DNA from: Monosporascus cannonballus | Taxonomy: Eukaryota; Ascomycota; Sordariomycetes; Xylariales | DNA: 64,000 bases | NCBI GenBank assembly: GCA_004154925.1 | Contig: QJNS01000066.1 | Coordinates: 124,001 to 188,000 of the forward strand | Direction: 5' to 3' | In this document: piece by piece, positions 40,329-50,669 of the stretch | How the letters are laid out: each line of letters begins with the position of its first letter | Numbering within the stretch: position 1 is the first letter of the stretch | Notes under the pieces: model-generated | The model's input: only the letters and a program-made list of their open reading frames with translations | What the model was told of the DNA's origin: nothing | The model's database searches: none | Program-made: the position numbers and the translations under genes

Positions 40329-41810
40329 ATGCTCTCTGCCAAGGGGGTTTACCAACCTCATGGCGAGGATTATACAGAAATTCGCCGTTGGAGCGCCCTC
40401 CATTGGCGACGGCGGTTACTGGCAGCTATCTTCCTTACTGTGGTCACAACCGTGATGTTATTATCGACATTATGGGGGATAAGGATTGGGGGACTTGTGC
40501 CTATCCTAGGGTTGCCATCGGAAGCGGTACCCCCTGGCACTGAAACATCTAATAACGACGAGTTCGACCTCTACAAGCACCTCGGACACTTGTCCCCTTT
40601 CTTCGTCCCCTCGAACACCCCAGAATCGCTGAAATCAGGCACACCGCCAGGTTGCGCCGTGTCCAAGGCATTCCTCATCCACAGGCACGGCAGCCGGCAC
40701 CCCCACGAGGAAGAACTCGCGGTCATCCGGAATGTGTCGGACTATATCAACGACAACAGGGCGCTGTTCTCGAACCCCCGGGTCGAGCTCCTGGACGCCT
40801 GGTCCTTCCTGAAGAAGGGCTGGGACAGCAGCGCCTTCGGGGCCGACGACCTCACGGCGCCCGGGCGACAACAGATGTTCGACCACGGCGTGGAACTCAG
40901 GCTGCTGCACCCGGACCTGGAGCCCGACAGCGACGTGCTGGCTGGCGACGAGAACCGGGTCGTCGAGTCTGCGCGCTGGTTCATGGACGGGTACTTCGGG
41001 CGCAGCGCCAACGCCACGGCCGACCTGCACAGGGTCGCCGAGGACGCGGACACGGTGAGCTGGATCACGCCGTGGGAGACGTGCGCGCGGTGGCGCTCGG
41101 GCTTCGGCGACGAGGCGGTCGCGCAGTGGGGCGCCGTCTACCTGCCGCCGATCGCGGCGCGCATCAACGGCCTGCTCGCCGACGCGTTCCCGGGCGTCAA
41201 CTTCACCGCCAGCCACGTGCACGGCATGCTGTACGCCTGCGCATACGGGACGGCGGTGCGCGGCGTCGGCTCGTCCCCCTGGTGCGGCGTGTTCCGGTCC
41301 GACGAGATCCTGCGCGCCGAGTACGAGTACGACCTGCGGCAGCGCGCGTTCTCGGGCTACGGGCTGCCCGACGACATGGGCCCCGTCCTGGGCGGCCTGC
41401 TCGTGGCCAACGCGACGGCCTTCCTGCGGCGGCGCGAGGAAGATAAGCCGAACCTCTCACTGAACTTCGGTCACGACAAGACCATCGCGCTGGGCCTGAC
41501 GGCCCTGGGGTTAGCGGCCGATAAGGAGTACCCCCTTACCGGGCCCGTCAATCCAGACAGGAACTGGAGGGCTTCGAGGCAGGTGCCTTTCGCTACATAC
41601 ATGCTCTGGAGGAGGCTGGAGTGTGACGACGACGAGACACGGATCCAGCTCATACTCAACGGGGCGAATTTTGACTTGACCCCGACGGGCTGCGGGAGCG
41701 ACTGGTATGGGTCGTGCACCTTCAAGGAATTTTTGAATACGGCTCGGGTAGATGCAGCTCTTAACGTTACGCACGGTGATAAGAGATGGGAAGCTGCATG
41801 TGGACAGTGA
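40329..41810 (+). CDS. histidine acid phosphatase (histidine phosphatase clade 2), membrane-anchored
   Basis: A 493-residue single-exon protein. The catalytic signature HRHGSRHP lies at residues 118-125, with His120 as the expected phosphate-accepting nucleophile, and the proton-donor HD motif lies in NFGHDKTI (His382-Asp383). This pair defines the branch with acid phosphatases, phytases and multiple inositol polyphosphate phosphatases, which hydrolyse phosphomonoesters. Residues 30-52 form one strongly hydrophobic segment after a basic cytosolic-type N-terminus, suggesting a type II membrane anchor (or uncleaved signal) with the enzyme outside the cytosol. Several N-glycosylation sequons (NVS, NAT, NFT, NVT) and C-terminal Cys pairs fit a secretory-pathway protein. 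Length is usual for the family. Substrate cannot be told from sequence. The middle of the gene is much richer in GC than its first 300 bases. It is the first gene after the AT block. Confidence 0.88.
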   Translation: MLSAKGVYQPHGEDYTEIRRWSALHWRRRLLAAIFLTVVTTVMLLSTLWGIRIGGLVPILGLPSEAVPPGTETSNNDEFDLYKHLGHLSPFFVPSNTPESLKSGTPPGCAVSKAFLIHRHGSRHPHEEELAVIRNVSDYINDNRALFSNPRVELLDAWSFLKKGWDSSAFGADDLTAPGRQQMFDHGVELRLLHPDLEPDSDVLAGDENRVVESARWFMDGYFGRSANATADLHRVAEDADTVSWITPWETCARWRSGFGDEAVAQWGAVYLPPIAARINGLLADAFPGVNFTASHVHGMLYACAYGTAVRGVGSSPWCGVFRSDEILRAEYEYDLRQRAFSGYGLPDDMGPVLGGLLVANATAFLRRREEDKPNLSLNFGHDKTIALGLTALGLAADKEYPLTGPVNPDRNWRASRQVPFATYMLWRRLECDDDETRIQLILNGANFDLTPTGCGSDWYGSCTFKEFLNTARVDAALNVTHGDKRWEAACGQ

Positions 41811-42259
41811 CTGGGTACCTCGTCTTGGTCATTCTTACGCGAACCATCTTTGGAGTCACGACTATTATTTGGTGTTAGCGGTCCTGCCCTATGTGTTAAG
41901 GGGAAAACCCTGATTTGCACGAAAGTGCACATGATTCCGAGCGGTGGAGATAGAGAAGCAGAAAGATTTATAAATCCTTGCATACAATTCTGCTTTAATG
42001 CATAAAGGCATGGCCATGCGAGTAGCGCTGAAGTGTCTATGACGGGGCCTGCCCCTCCGCCCTGGCAACCCCCACCATCGTAATGCAACAGCCGCAAACG
42101 TCAATGCTCTCACCTTCGTCTTGTTATTATTACCCGGCCAGTCATTCTCCGGCAAAACAACCACACAACCAACCATCGACCACGGAGTTTCTATATTGCA
42201 AGGCTGAGCTATACGCCAAACTCTCCTCTATTTCCATAAGCCAGCCGGCGACCTTCACG
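41811..42259. other. intergenic region, phosphatase to NEDD8
   Basis: Holds the phosphatase 3' end and the NEDD8 promoter and leader. The minus-strand open frames here (41471-42097, 41889-42176) overlap the phosphatase or have no homology and are not supported. Confidence 0.4.
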
Positions 42260-43018
42260 ATGCAGATCAAGTAAGCTATCCCGCATCTCCGTCGCGTTGG
42301 TCAGGTCTCCGCTGTTATCGTCATTATCCGTCACCACCATCAACCGTGATGGGCGTTTCCACCTACCTGCCCTCCTTACCTTGCCTAACGCTCTACCTCC
42401 TACCCGCAATGCCCTGAATGCCGAGGATACCAAGACCACTGCTGCTAACAAACCTACCACAGGGTGCGCACCCTCACGGGTAAGGAAATCGAGCTCGACA
42501 TCGAGCCCAGCGACAAGGTAAATACGGCCATAGAACCAAATCCACGCATGCCACGCCATGAACATGCTATCGCCTTATCATATATCAGATGCTCTCACGG
42601 CTATCCACATGCATCCTCCAACAGGGAATACCATAGGCTAACGCGACGCTTCCACGACGCGCAGGTCTCTCAGATCAAAGAGAAGGTTGAGGAGAAGGAG
42701 GGCATCCCGCCCGTGCAGCAGCGGCTGATCTACGGCGGTAAACAAATGTGAGTCCGCATGTGTATTCCTTGCCCTACCCTCCATCCACCCCTCTCTGGAT
42801 ATTTCGGTTTCCCTCTGCTGCCTCTCACCATTCACCGCGTAGAGCCAGCTAATGAAACTAACCCGCCTCTCCCCGACGACAGGGTAGACGACAAAACGGC
42901 GACGGAGTACGCGCTCGAGGGCGGCGCGACGCTGCACCTGGTGCTCGCGCTCCGAGGGGGGCGTTATTTCTCCGAGGGGCCCGGCAGCAGTCGTGAACTC
43001 CCCTCGCGGCCGTTGTAG
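42260..43018 (+). CDS. nedd8: NEDD8/Rub1 ubiquitin-like modifier precursor, four exons
   Basis: Exons 42260-42270, 42463-42517, 42665-42747 and 42883-43018 join into 94 codons plus stop. Introns are 192, 147 and 135 bp, all GT...AG, with branch-like CTAAC/CTAAT sequences. The first exon is only 11 nt (MQI plus part of K4). The mature part has 76 residues: it starts MQIKVRTLTGKEIELDIEPS, has EEKEGIPPVQQRLIYGGKQM in the middle and ends LHLVLALRGG. EEKEGIPP and LALRGG are NEDD8-type rather than ubiquitin-type. The 18 residues after Gly76 are a precursor tail that a NEDD8 hydrolase must remove to expose Gly76 for conjugation to cullins, which activates cullin-RING ubiquitin ligases. It is convergent with Elongin A, 1.36 kb apart. 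Confidence 0.96.
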
Positions 43019-44381
43019 CTTACCTAGGGCCAGTCGGTGTACATACACACAAAGGACGTAGTAGCCCCGAACTACCTAATGTCATCGCCGGTAGACACAT
43101 AGAACCATATTACGAACTTCACTCTTTCGATGAGCGGATTGGGTGGAAAGACGAGATCAGCGCATGATGTGATACCGGGGTGGACCGGAAGGTACGGGGA
43201 ATGAAGAGAGCATGGCGTGACGAGATGTGGGGTGGGTGAACGAACGATAAAGACGCGGTACAACACAGCATGGATCCGACTCGGTGGTCGTCGAAAAGAG
43301 ATGCGATGCGGACTCCAGAGATAATATTTCCCACGTCACGGCCTCGGCCGGAATAACCGAATTCGTCAACCTAGTCATTCGAGCCAGCTGAACCTGAGGA
43401 TCTAATTAGGCAGGCGAGGGTTGACGGTACTAATTACAAATCGACGAATGGCGCCTCCCCTGGCAGGAAGGTCTTCATGAGTATCTCCGCCTTCGCGAGC
43501 GTTAGCAAGTGTCGGTTCAAGCCGCTACCAATTGGCACCAAACCCGCACGAAGCTATTGGTGATATGTGTGGCGGTGATCTGATCATTAGCAGTGAGATC
43601 TAACCATTCTATCGTCATTAGGATCTCTTCTTTCCTTGCCTTGCCTTTCCTTCCCTTCCATCTAGTTCAGGCCTATCTCACGAATCAATTCCCCTTCCCT
43701 ATGCCCGGATCCTCATAAATAAAACCAACTCCATGCATCCAATTACACCCATCATGCAGGTAAGTAAGTAGGTAGATACGCCATGAATACAAAGCCCGTG
43801 CCAAGATCTAATCCGATCCGAGATGCCAAATAAAACCAACCAACAAACCAGTAGTAGTAAAGCGAAGTAGTCATTAACCATTCTACGCATGAATGGATGC
43901 GAAACCAATCTCGTCACCCGCATTACGTGCTGACAGTGGAGAGCCCACCAGTAGGGGGAATAAAGGTGTAAGTAGAAATAGGTGTAAGTAGAAATGCGGG
44001 TATCTCAAATTTTCCAGGGTTAGTAAGTAGGGGATATAGGATGACGGAGACCGAATGGACGGACGAATTGCAACGCTCTGCGGGAATCGAGGCCAGTATC
44101 CGAGATTTGGTTCCGCTTCCCCCCGTGTACGTCGCCAGTCTCCTCATGTCAGTCGCTAGCAGGTCGCCGGAAATAATCCTGCGTTCTCCTCCATGCTTGC
44201 GTGTGCATATCCCTCCGGCCTCTTCTCCATCCATACCGAGCGTATTTTGCTGTGCGTCCTTTCCAGGATCCAGGAAGGCTAAGGTGAGCCACATTACTGG
44301 TGAAAGCCCGAAATGACAAAATGGGCGAGGAGACCCGTCGAACCGGGCGCTTCGGGGCGGAAGAAGAGTCCGTCCTCGCCC
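43019..44381. other. convergent intergenic region, NEDD8 to Elongin A
   Basis: 3' flanks of two convergent genes. It contains a pyrimidine-rich run at about 43625-43665 and two direct copies of the 16-mer AGGTGTAAGTAGAAAT at 43964-43995. Several short minus-strand frames have no recognisable domain. Nothing else seen. Confidence 0.45.
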
Positions 44382-46020
44382 CTAGCGCTTCTGCACCTTG
44401 GGCTTGGGCTTCATGAAGATGTCGACGGGCTTCCGCTTGCGAGGCATCGACGCCTGCGGCTTGAGCTCGGGGCTCATCGACGACGCAGTCCCCGCGGGCG
44501 GTGAGTATTTCGGGGGGCTGGAGTTTTCCAACGATGGTGAGAACGACTTCGGGTCCGTGGGCGCTGAGACGGGTTTAGAGGTAGAGGCCGACGCGGGCTT
44601 GGAAGTCGTCGGCTTGGGGGCTGGCTTCGTCGAGACTACCAGGTTGTTCTTGGACGACCCCGGGGCATTGGAGAGGAGGCCGGAGCGCTTAGTAATATTC
44701 GACCTCGTTGTCGAAGCTGAGAAGGCCCCGCTGGACGTAGATGCTGTGCTAGGCTTGGTCGGTCTTGTAGGCGACGGTTTGGGCTTCTCGTCGAAGATGT
44801 CCTCGAGGTCGTCAGGATCGAGGCCGCCAGGGCCGCTCACGTCCCCGTCATCGTATCCATCTTCGTCGTCATAACCGTCCTCATCCTCCAGGTCCGAGTC
44901 GGAAACGACAATCGCGCCCTTCTCGGCGCCGATGTTCTTCATCTTGCGCAGTCGCGCCTCCCTCTCCTCGAGCTCCCGGCTGTGCTTCTGCTCGTTCTTG
45001 GACGGCACGCCCGGCGCATGAATTCGCGTGGCCGGCTGCGCCTTGATCCTTGCCGCTTCCACCATGCCCTTGGGTGCGCTGACGATCTGGCTCCGGTTGA
45101 CGGGCAGCAGGCCCGTCGGGGTCGCGAGGCGGTTGCGGGCGCTGATCTCGCGGGCCTCGCGCCGTGCCTTCTTCAGGATGCTCTGGGCGCTCGAAACCTT
45201 GGTTCTAGTACCGCCCGTGAAGCGCAGATCGCCTTCGTCGGGCCCTCCGCCACGCCTGCCCATCCCGGGCTTACGCGGACCACCACCGCCTCTACCATCC
45301 CTAGGGGGTCGGGGGAGCTTGCGGCGGTCAAAGTCGACGATGGTGCTGACGTTTTCTTGCTTCTCCTTCTTGATGCCGGCGAAGGCGGCCTTCAGCTTTT
45401 CCTCGGCTTCGCGCTTCTGCTCAGCCTCTAGCCGCTCGTACCGCGCGTAGATTTTATGCCAGGAAGTCGGGTTCTTAGGCTCGAAATTGTGTCGCTTGGC
45501 TAGCACGGGGAAGTCGCGGCTGATGAGGCGAATCCAACATTCTGCGTCATCGCCTTCGAGCTGCGGGGAGTTGAGCTCAAGGTGTCGTAACTGCTTGGCG
45601 CTGTTGATTTGCAGGAGAATAGTGCGCACAGTCGGGTAGGCCATGTTGCCTATGTCGGTGACATCTGGTGTAAGAGGCATGAAGTTAACTGATGATATTT
45701 TCCCCGCTTTCCGTAATATCGAAAATAGGTAACAGGTATAGAATATTTCACGTGGAAATGATGAAGGAAATGGCGTGAAATGATCGTAGGAGTAAACGTG
45801 ATTAAGAGAATGTTGGGTTCTGGAGGGGGAATGGGAAAAGGTAGGAGGACGAGGCAGAGATCAGATGAGCTCCTCGGCGCCTCCGGATGGCGGACTGCGC
45901 ATGAAGAAGTAGTGGAGGGGTAAACGGTTTCAGTATATGGAACAATGGGAAATGGGATCAGATACCTTTAATATTTTTGATACACACTGCGGTGCAGAGT
46001 TCAACTAGTGATTTGACCAT
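44382..46020 (-). CDS. ela1: Elongin A, with a short first exon carrying the BC-box
   Basis: Two exons: 46020-45966 (18 codons plus one base) and 45664-44382, joined across a 301-bp GT...AG intron, giving 445 residues. Exon 2 alone is open from an ATG at 45680, but that ATG and its MPLTP lie in the intron end (ACACCAG acceptor). The real start MVKSLVELCTAVCIKNIK supplies the BC-box (SLVELCTAV, residues 4-12), the Elongin C-binding motif. Then come the F-box-like IGNMAYPTVRTILLQI and LRHLELNSPQL and the conserved CWIRLISRDFP of the Elongin A family (domain about residues 1-118). A Gly/Arg-rich linker, an acidic tract (about 274-293) and a long Ser/Pro/Lys-rich tail follow. Elongin A supports RNA polymerase II elongation and, with Elongin C and a cullin, ubiquitylates stalled polymerase. 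Confidence 0.93.
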
Positions 46021-47450
46021 TGTAAATCGAGATTTCTCCGAAGAGGGATCACACTCCGGGTAGGTTGATAAGATAGTTTATAGACGTGGGAGCGATGTTG
46101 AACCCAACCCCTCTCAGAGCAAAGCCGCAACAAGTTAGAGCATTTGGTTGCTTCTCCTTCACTTCACCCAGGCGGCGAGCCAAGGTCGAGGATCAAGGGA
46201 GCACACGGCAGGGACGGAAGTGCTGGAGATTGGAAATTCAAGTTATGGGATGAAACAATATGACGGTATACAGAGCTTCGACTCGGGGGGCTATTATAAT
46301 CTATGAACAAGAAGCGGCATTCTTTTGATGACAGGCTCATTGTTTCAAGAGTACAATACACAGACTGTTCAAAGGGAGATGTAATGGGAGACGTTGACTT
46401 GAGGCTGACGTTGTGGGGTCGCCCTGTCCGGGAGCCGCTATTTCTGGACACGCTACTGTATGCTTGGTGTACAGTACATTTGTACCCCTGCACGTGTCAT
46501 GCGGGTAGCATCTCTGATAGCCAAATGCTCACTGAGTTAGCACACACTACTTTAAAAACCATGTTTGGTATGGTAACTACCACGTACCAGAGCTGAGTTT
46601 GCTAGGGACATCCTGTCTACATAGTATGCAGATGATGCTATGTCCGAGGCGAGAAAGCATCAGTACATAAGTAAATTTCTCAATGACATCACACTGACTA
46701 GCTGCGGTTTTGTTTTAAAATATTAAAGAAAATCGAAAGAAGAGCCCACTGCATGCTGACATTGTATATGGTCAGTTGACTGAAAGAGCGTATTAAAGAC
46801 AGATAGATAGCTTTTACCAGAGACTCTAGGAAGTTAGAACCTGTCGACCCCCTTTTTCATTATCTACTTAGGTTCATCCTGTAAAGAACGCGGCTTTTAC
46901 ATCTCGATTTTCCCACATATTAGACATCCGCTTATCATAAATCACCGACCGCATTGCAGCAACTGATGCTTACGTAAGGGCCTTATTCTCCACTCTGCCT
47001 GGGGCGAAAAGCGACCACTTCAAGCTACCAATATTAAGCCATCCCCCCTAATCTGAATCACCGTTTACCTAGGTCCTTCCGTCCCAAACTTATACCAGGC
47101 CGGTTTAAAATGGGCCCCTTGTCTCGACGCGATTGAGCTTTCGTAATTAGGCAATATCTGAAGCGTGCAAAGCACTGTCATATCGCACGGGCGCGTCTTT
47201 GAAGCTAGCTACCTGTTTACCCCTACCCAGTATCCTTCTCGCACGACTACGTACCGCTCTCTAGGACGATCTCCGGGTGCCTCTGCGCCCTCTTCTGGGG
47301 CGGCTTCGGCCATGGTCCGTCGTCACTGCCCCTTCTTGTCACGTAGGTACATCTCTGTCACCTGCTCGACCGGGTCTCTCGCCTCGACACCGGCAAGACC
47401 CAGCGATTATTCCAGCCAGGACTCCAGTAAGTCGAGGATGACCCGTTGAA
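46021..47450. other. intergenic region upstream of Elongin A
   Basis: Normal-composition DNA holding the Elongin A promoter (TTTACAATGG start context on the minus strand) and the far 3' part of the broken NLR gene. An open frame at 46303-46596 (+) has no recognised motif. Minus-strand sequence at about 47330-47450 still reads like a degraded protein tail (segment VEQVTEMYLRDKKGQ, followed by a stop). Confidence 0.4.
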
Positions 47451-49878
47451 CCATGCTGTGGTCGTCACTTGCGGCGCATCTCGTTTCTTCGTCCCAGCAG
47501 CGCTTGCAGATGCAACAGTCTGTGCAACTAAACCAGTGAAGTGGTTCTAAGTGATGAGATGGCGAAGAAAAGCCTGCTAGCTACTCACGATAGAAGAAGT
47601 TGTAAATGCTGCGTCCACAGCGTTGGCAGGTTCTGGAGTGCGAGATATAGCCTTAATGGGGACAAGAGCTGTGGGATGTTGCTAGCGCACGATCCTGGTC
47701 TTCCCTACTCTTCATCATAATATCTCTACATCGAGGTTCGAGCTTCACGTCGAGGGGAAGGCGGCTAGGTCTGTCTCTGATCATCGTATCTACCCCGGCC
47801 TCTCTAGGGGTGATGATTGTCTCCGTCGCCTGCTTGACCGGCGTGGAATAAAGCATACCGTCCACATGCGTCCTGCTCGTTGACGCGAAATCAGACATTC
47901 GTGAGTTCCGACACGTCTTCCGTCCTCGCCAGCTGGAACACCGAAATGGTGTAAGAAGCGGACCAAAGATAGCAGCCGAGTAGACCAAGCCCCCACCAGC
48001 TCCGGCCCTTCTAACAATTCGGTAGATTCACTAAGTACGCTATGAGGTAGGGTGCACGGTCCCACTGGTCCCTCCTGTTGAGCTTTTCGCCTTCATCGAT
48101 GTAGAGCCTGACAATCCAGTCACGCCCTTCAGTCGCCGCGGCGTAGACTCCCAATGCAGTTGTCGACAACCGTGTGCCTGTGCAATGATAATGAAATTGG
48201 ATGCCTGGGACCAAACCCGAACGCGATTGTGTGAGTCCGACACGAAGCTACAAACTAGAGAGACTAAGCTACCGTCAGGTTCCGACACTTGTCGGAGATG
48301 GTGCGACAAGAAGGAAGCAGCATACTCAAACAGGCCGAAGCTCTCCACGTGGTTTTGAAAAAGCATTCAAAACTTGTCTTTGCCTAGGAATTAGCGAATG
48401 GGACGGTCGTCAAACTCCGAAAACGTGAGCATCGTGACTAGAAGTCCCACTGATATCAGAGCCGTCGAACTTTGGCAGGCTCAGCCTGCCATGTGCTTTC
48501 TGGCCCTTCAGCGAAGTACTACTTTCTGAGAGATAATCCTTTGCTGATTGATGTATGACTTGGACAGTAGGGGCCGGGTCGTCGGGTGAGACCGAGGGTC
48601 CATCCAGGGTTCGATAGTTGCCCGAACGGCGTTGGCGCCCGCACAGGGAAATATATGCGTCCTATGAAATTTAAGGTAATAGAGATCCCCCCCGGGCGCG
48701 AGTCGTTGAAGGACTCGTCGTGGAGGTCCACCGCAATTTCTAGCCCTCTTAACGTTAGGGAGCGCCGAGCCCTCGCAACCCACTGGATGGCCTTCCAAGC
48801 CAGAAACTAGGTCGGACTCGAAGTAGTCGTGATTCGTCTTCGCCAGCAGGTCTCCTCATCGTTACCGCCGCCGTACTTCTTGAAGAGGTTCTGCATAATG
48901 CGGTCATACATCTCAAAGAGTCCTGACAAGAGGTTGTCGATCACGGTGCGCAGCCATTCGAGAGTGATGACGAGCTCTTCTCAATCTGGCGCAAGGCCAG
49001 AACGGTCCGCAGGACCATGCCGTTGGCTTGGCCAATGATATTTTCCTTAGGGTCGGTGATATCTTGCCCTCATTGTCCACTGAGAGCTTTTGTCACGAAT
49101 TTGCGGAACCCGTCCTCCACGATCTGGGTGATGTGGCCGCGCACAGCGTCCGGCTCGAGACGAATCTCTAGCTCCTTTGTCGGAGATTGCGGAGGTCGTT
49201 CTCCTCTTCCACTCCAAGTGGCCTCTCATGAGGATCTTCAGAGCCGTCTGGCGCTTCTTTGAGCGGGTAACCATCCAACTACTGAGCTCTCCCGTGACTT
49301 TTGTCCTGCACGCACTCGTCTATAGCATTGATTATGCAAATGATCAAGCCCAGCTAAAGTGTCCAGGATGGTTTAAGAAGATGTCCCAGAGTTCTTCGGA
49401 ACGAAGCTTGAAAATGCTATGACCGAATGGGCTCCTGTTACTCAGCGACTCGCACTGCGTTACCGTGACATCGGACTATGATGGCACAGTCCACAAATCA
49501 TGGGAAGTGAAGGCACGGATGATGCTGAAACAGTGTTCCTTCGGCCACTTTTCATGTTGCAGAAGTATGAAGGGATGGCCGCGTTGTGAGGGCTGCTCTT
49601 TTGGTCTCTAAAGAGAGCTGTTCCACGACAGTCTTCGTAAAGACGCTCTTGCCCGAGCCCGCCTTTCCAATCAGAAAAAGGGTGTGCTGCTTGCATGATT
49701 GGGTCCATTTGAGGTGGGCGTCGTTCGTCCCGGTCCAGTTGAGTATCGACGGAGCGGCGCTTCCGACTTTTTCTCTCGTCCGAACCTCGGCCTTGGAGTC
49801 ATTGGATGAATGCTTGACCGCGTTGTTAATTCTCTTTGCCGTAGGGAGCCACAGGTAGGGAGTCCGTGATCTAGACAC
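47451..49878 (-). pseudogene. broken NACHT-ankyrin (NLR-type) gene with ZZ-like C-terminal remnant
   Basis: Minus-strand frames give, in family order but in shifting frames: a P-loop LFLIGKAGSGKS (about 49645-49680) after an ILNW/LKW lead; a Walker B-like GLIICIINAIDECVQ (about 49306-49350); LEPDAVRGHITQIVEDGFRKF; NIIGQANGMVLRTVLALRQ; LTLRELEIAVDLHDESF; FEYAASFLSHHLRQ (about 48300); an ankyrin repeat with AAATEGRDWIVRLYIDEG and NRRDQWDRAPYL (about 48030-48165); and a Cys-rich part (TCQRCG ... CTDCCICKRCW, about 47470-47632) resembling a ZZ zinc finger split by a small intron. Fungal NACHT-ankyrin proteins are STAND ATPases linked to non-self recognition and cell death. At least several frameshifts and stops, and no N-terminal effector domain, mark it as a pseudogene. 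Base composition is normal, so decay is by indels rather than RIP. Confidence 0.82.
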
Positions 49879-50669
49879 TTACCTAGGCATGATCAATTGC
49901 TGATGAGGTCTTTAGAGAATCATATTAACATCCAAGGCTGTAGTAATTCACTGTGTCGTGGAATAGAGATATCCGTATTAATCATCAAGCTCCACAGCAC
50001 CCCGGAAAAACCTTATTCCGGCGCGCCTATAGTATATAAAGAGCTTCCTAGTTACAGGTCTCTAGAGCTTAGTTTTAATTCAATAATTATTACTTTCTAT
50101 ATTTTATATATTCCTATTTATAATTTACTTAATTATAGTAGTTATAAACATAATACATTAAAAACGGAAGATAATTGCGATTAAATTCATCGCAATTCTT
50201 TTATTATTTTAAAACACTATATTATTTTTAATATATCTTATAATTTTATTTTTAACTATGTACCTTTTAAAAATAATTTTAATTACCTTTGTTAATTTTT
50301 ATTTTTACCTTTTAGCGATTTCTTTTTACAATATTTAACATTTTATTAACCAGGATATACTTAACTAAACTATTTTATAAATTTTCGAAAATTTCTTTAA
50401 TTCGAAAAATAAAATACGTCAGTTAACGTCAAGGTGAAAAAGCAATATATTAAAACTTTAGCTCATTAATAAGATCTCCGTATAAGTTTCGTTTAAAGCA
50501 ATTTCTGTTAGGAAAATCTTAAAAAGTGATTTATTATAAATTGTGTTTTTGTAAAAGAAATACAATAAAAACCTTAAACACTTTGTAGAAAATTGCGATT
50601 ATTTAAGTTAAAAACGATCGAAATAAATAATTGGACCCAAATAAAAAAATTACGTAATTTGAATTCTTT
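49879..50669. other. right border of the gene island
   Basis: Normal composition up to about 50060, then a sharp switch to AT-rich RIP-like DNA. No gene recognised; the 95-codon frame at 49897-50184 crosses the border and has no homology signal. Confidence 0.5.

Noticed and set aside
40652..41446. Long alternative open frames over the phosphatase (264 codons plus; 195 and 108 codons minus)
   Set aside because: They are GC-driven shadows of the real frame with Arg/Pro/Ala-rich, domain-free translations.
41471..42176. Minus-strand frames of 208 and 95 codons
   Set aside because: They overlap the 3' part of the phosphatase or the NEDD8 upstream region and have no recognisable domain.
44398..45450. 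Plus-strand frames of 140-158 codons opposite Elongin A
   Set aside because: Shadows of the Elongin A coding strand without any family motif.
44382..45680. Elongin A start at the ATG of 45680
   Set aside because: That ATG lies in the end of an intron; the upstream exon at 46020-45966 restores the BC-box and fits the splice phase.
46303..46596. 97-codon plus-strand frame
   Set aside because: No homology signal, no neighbouring splice logic; could be chance.
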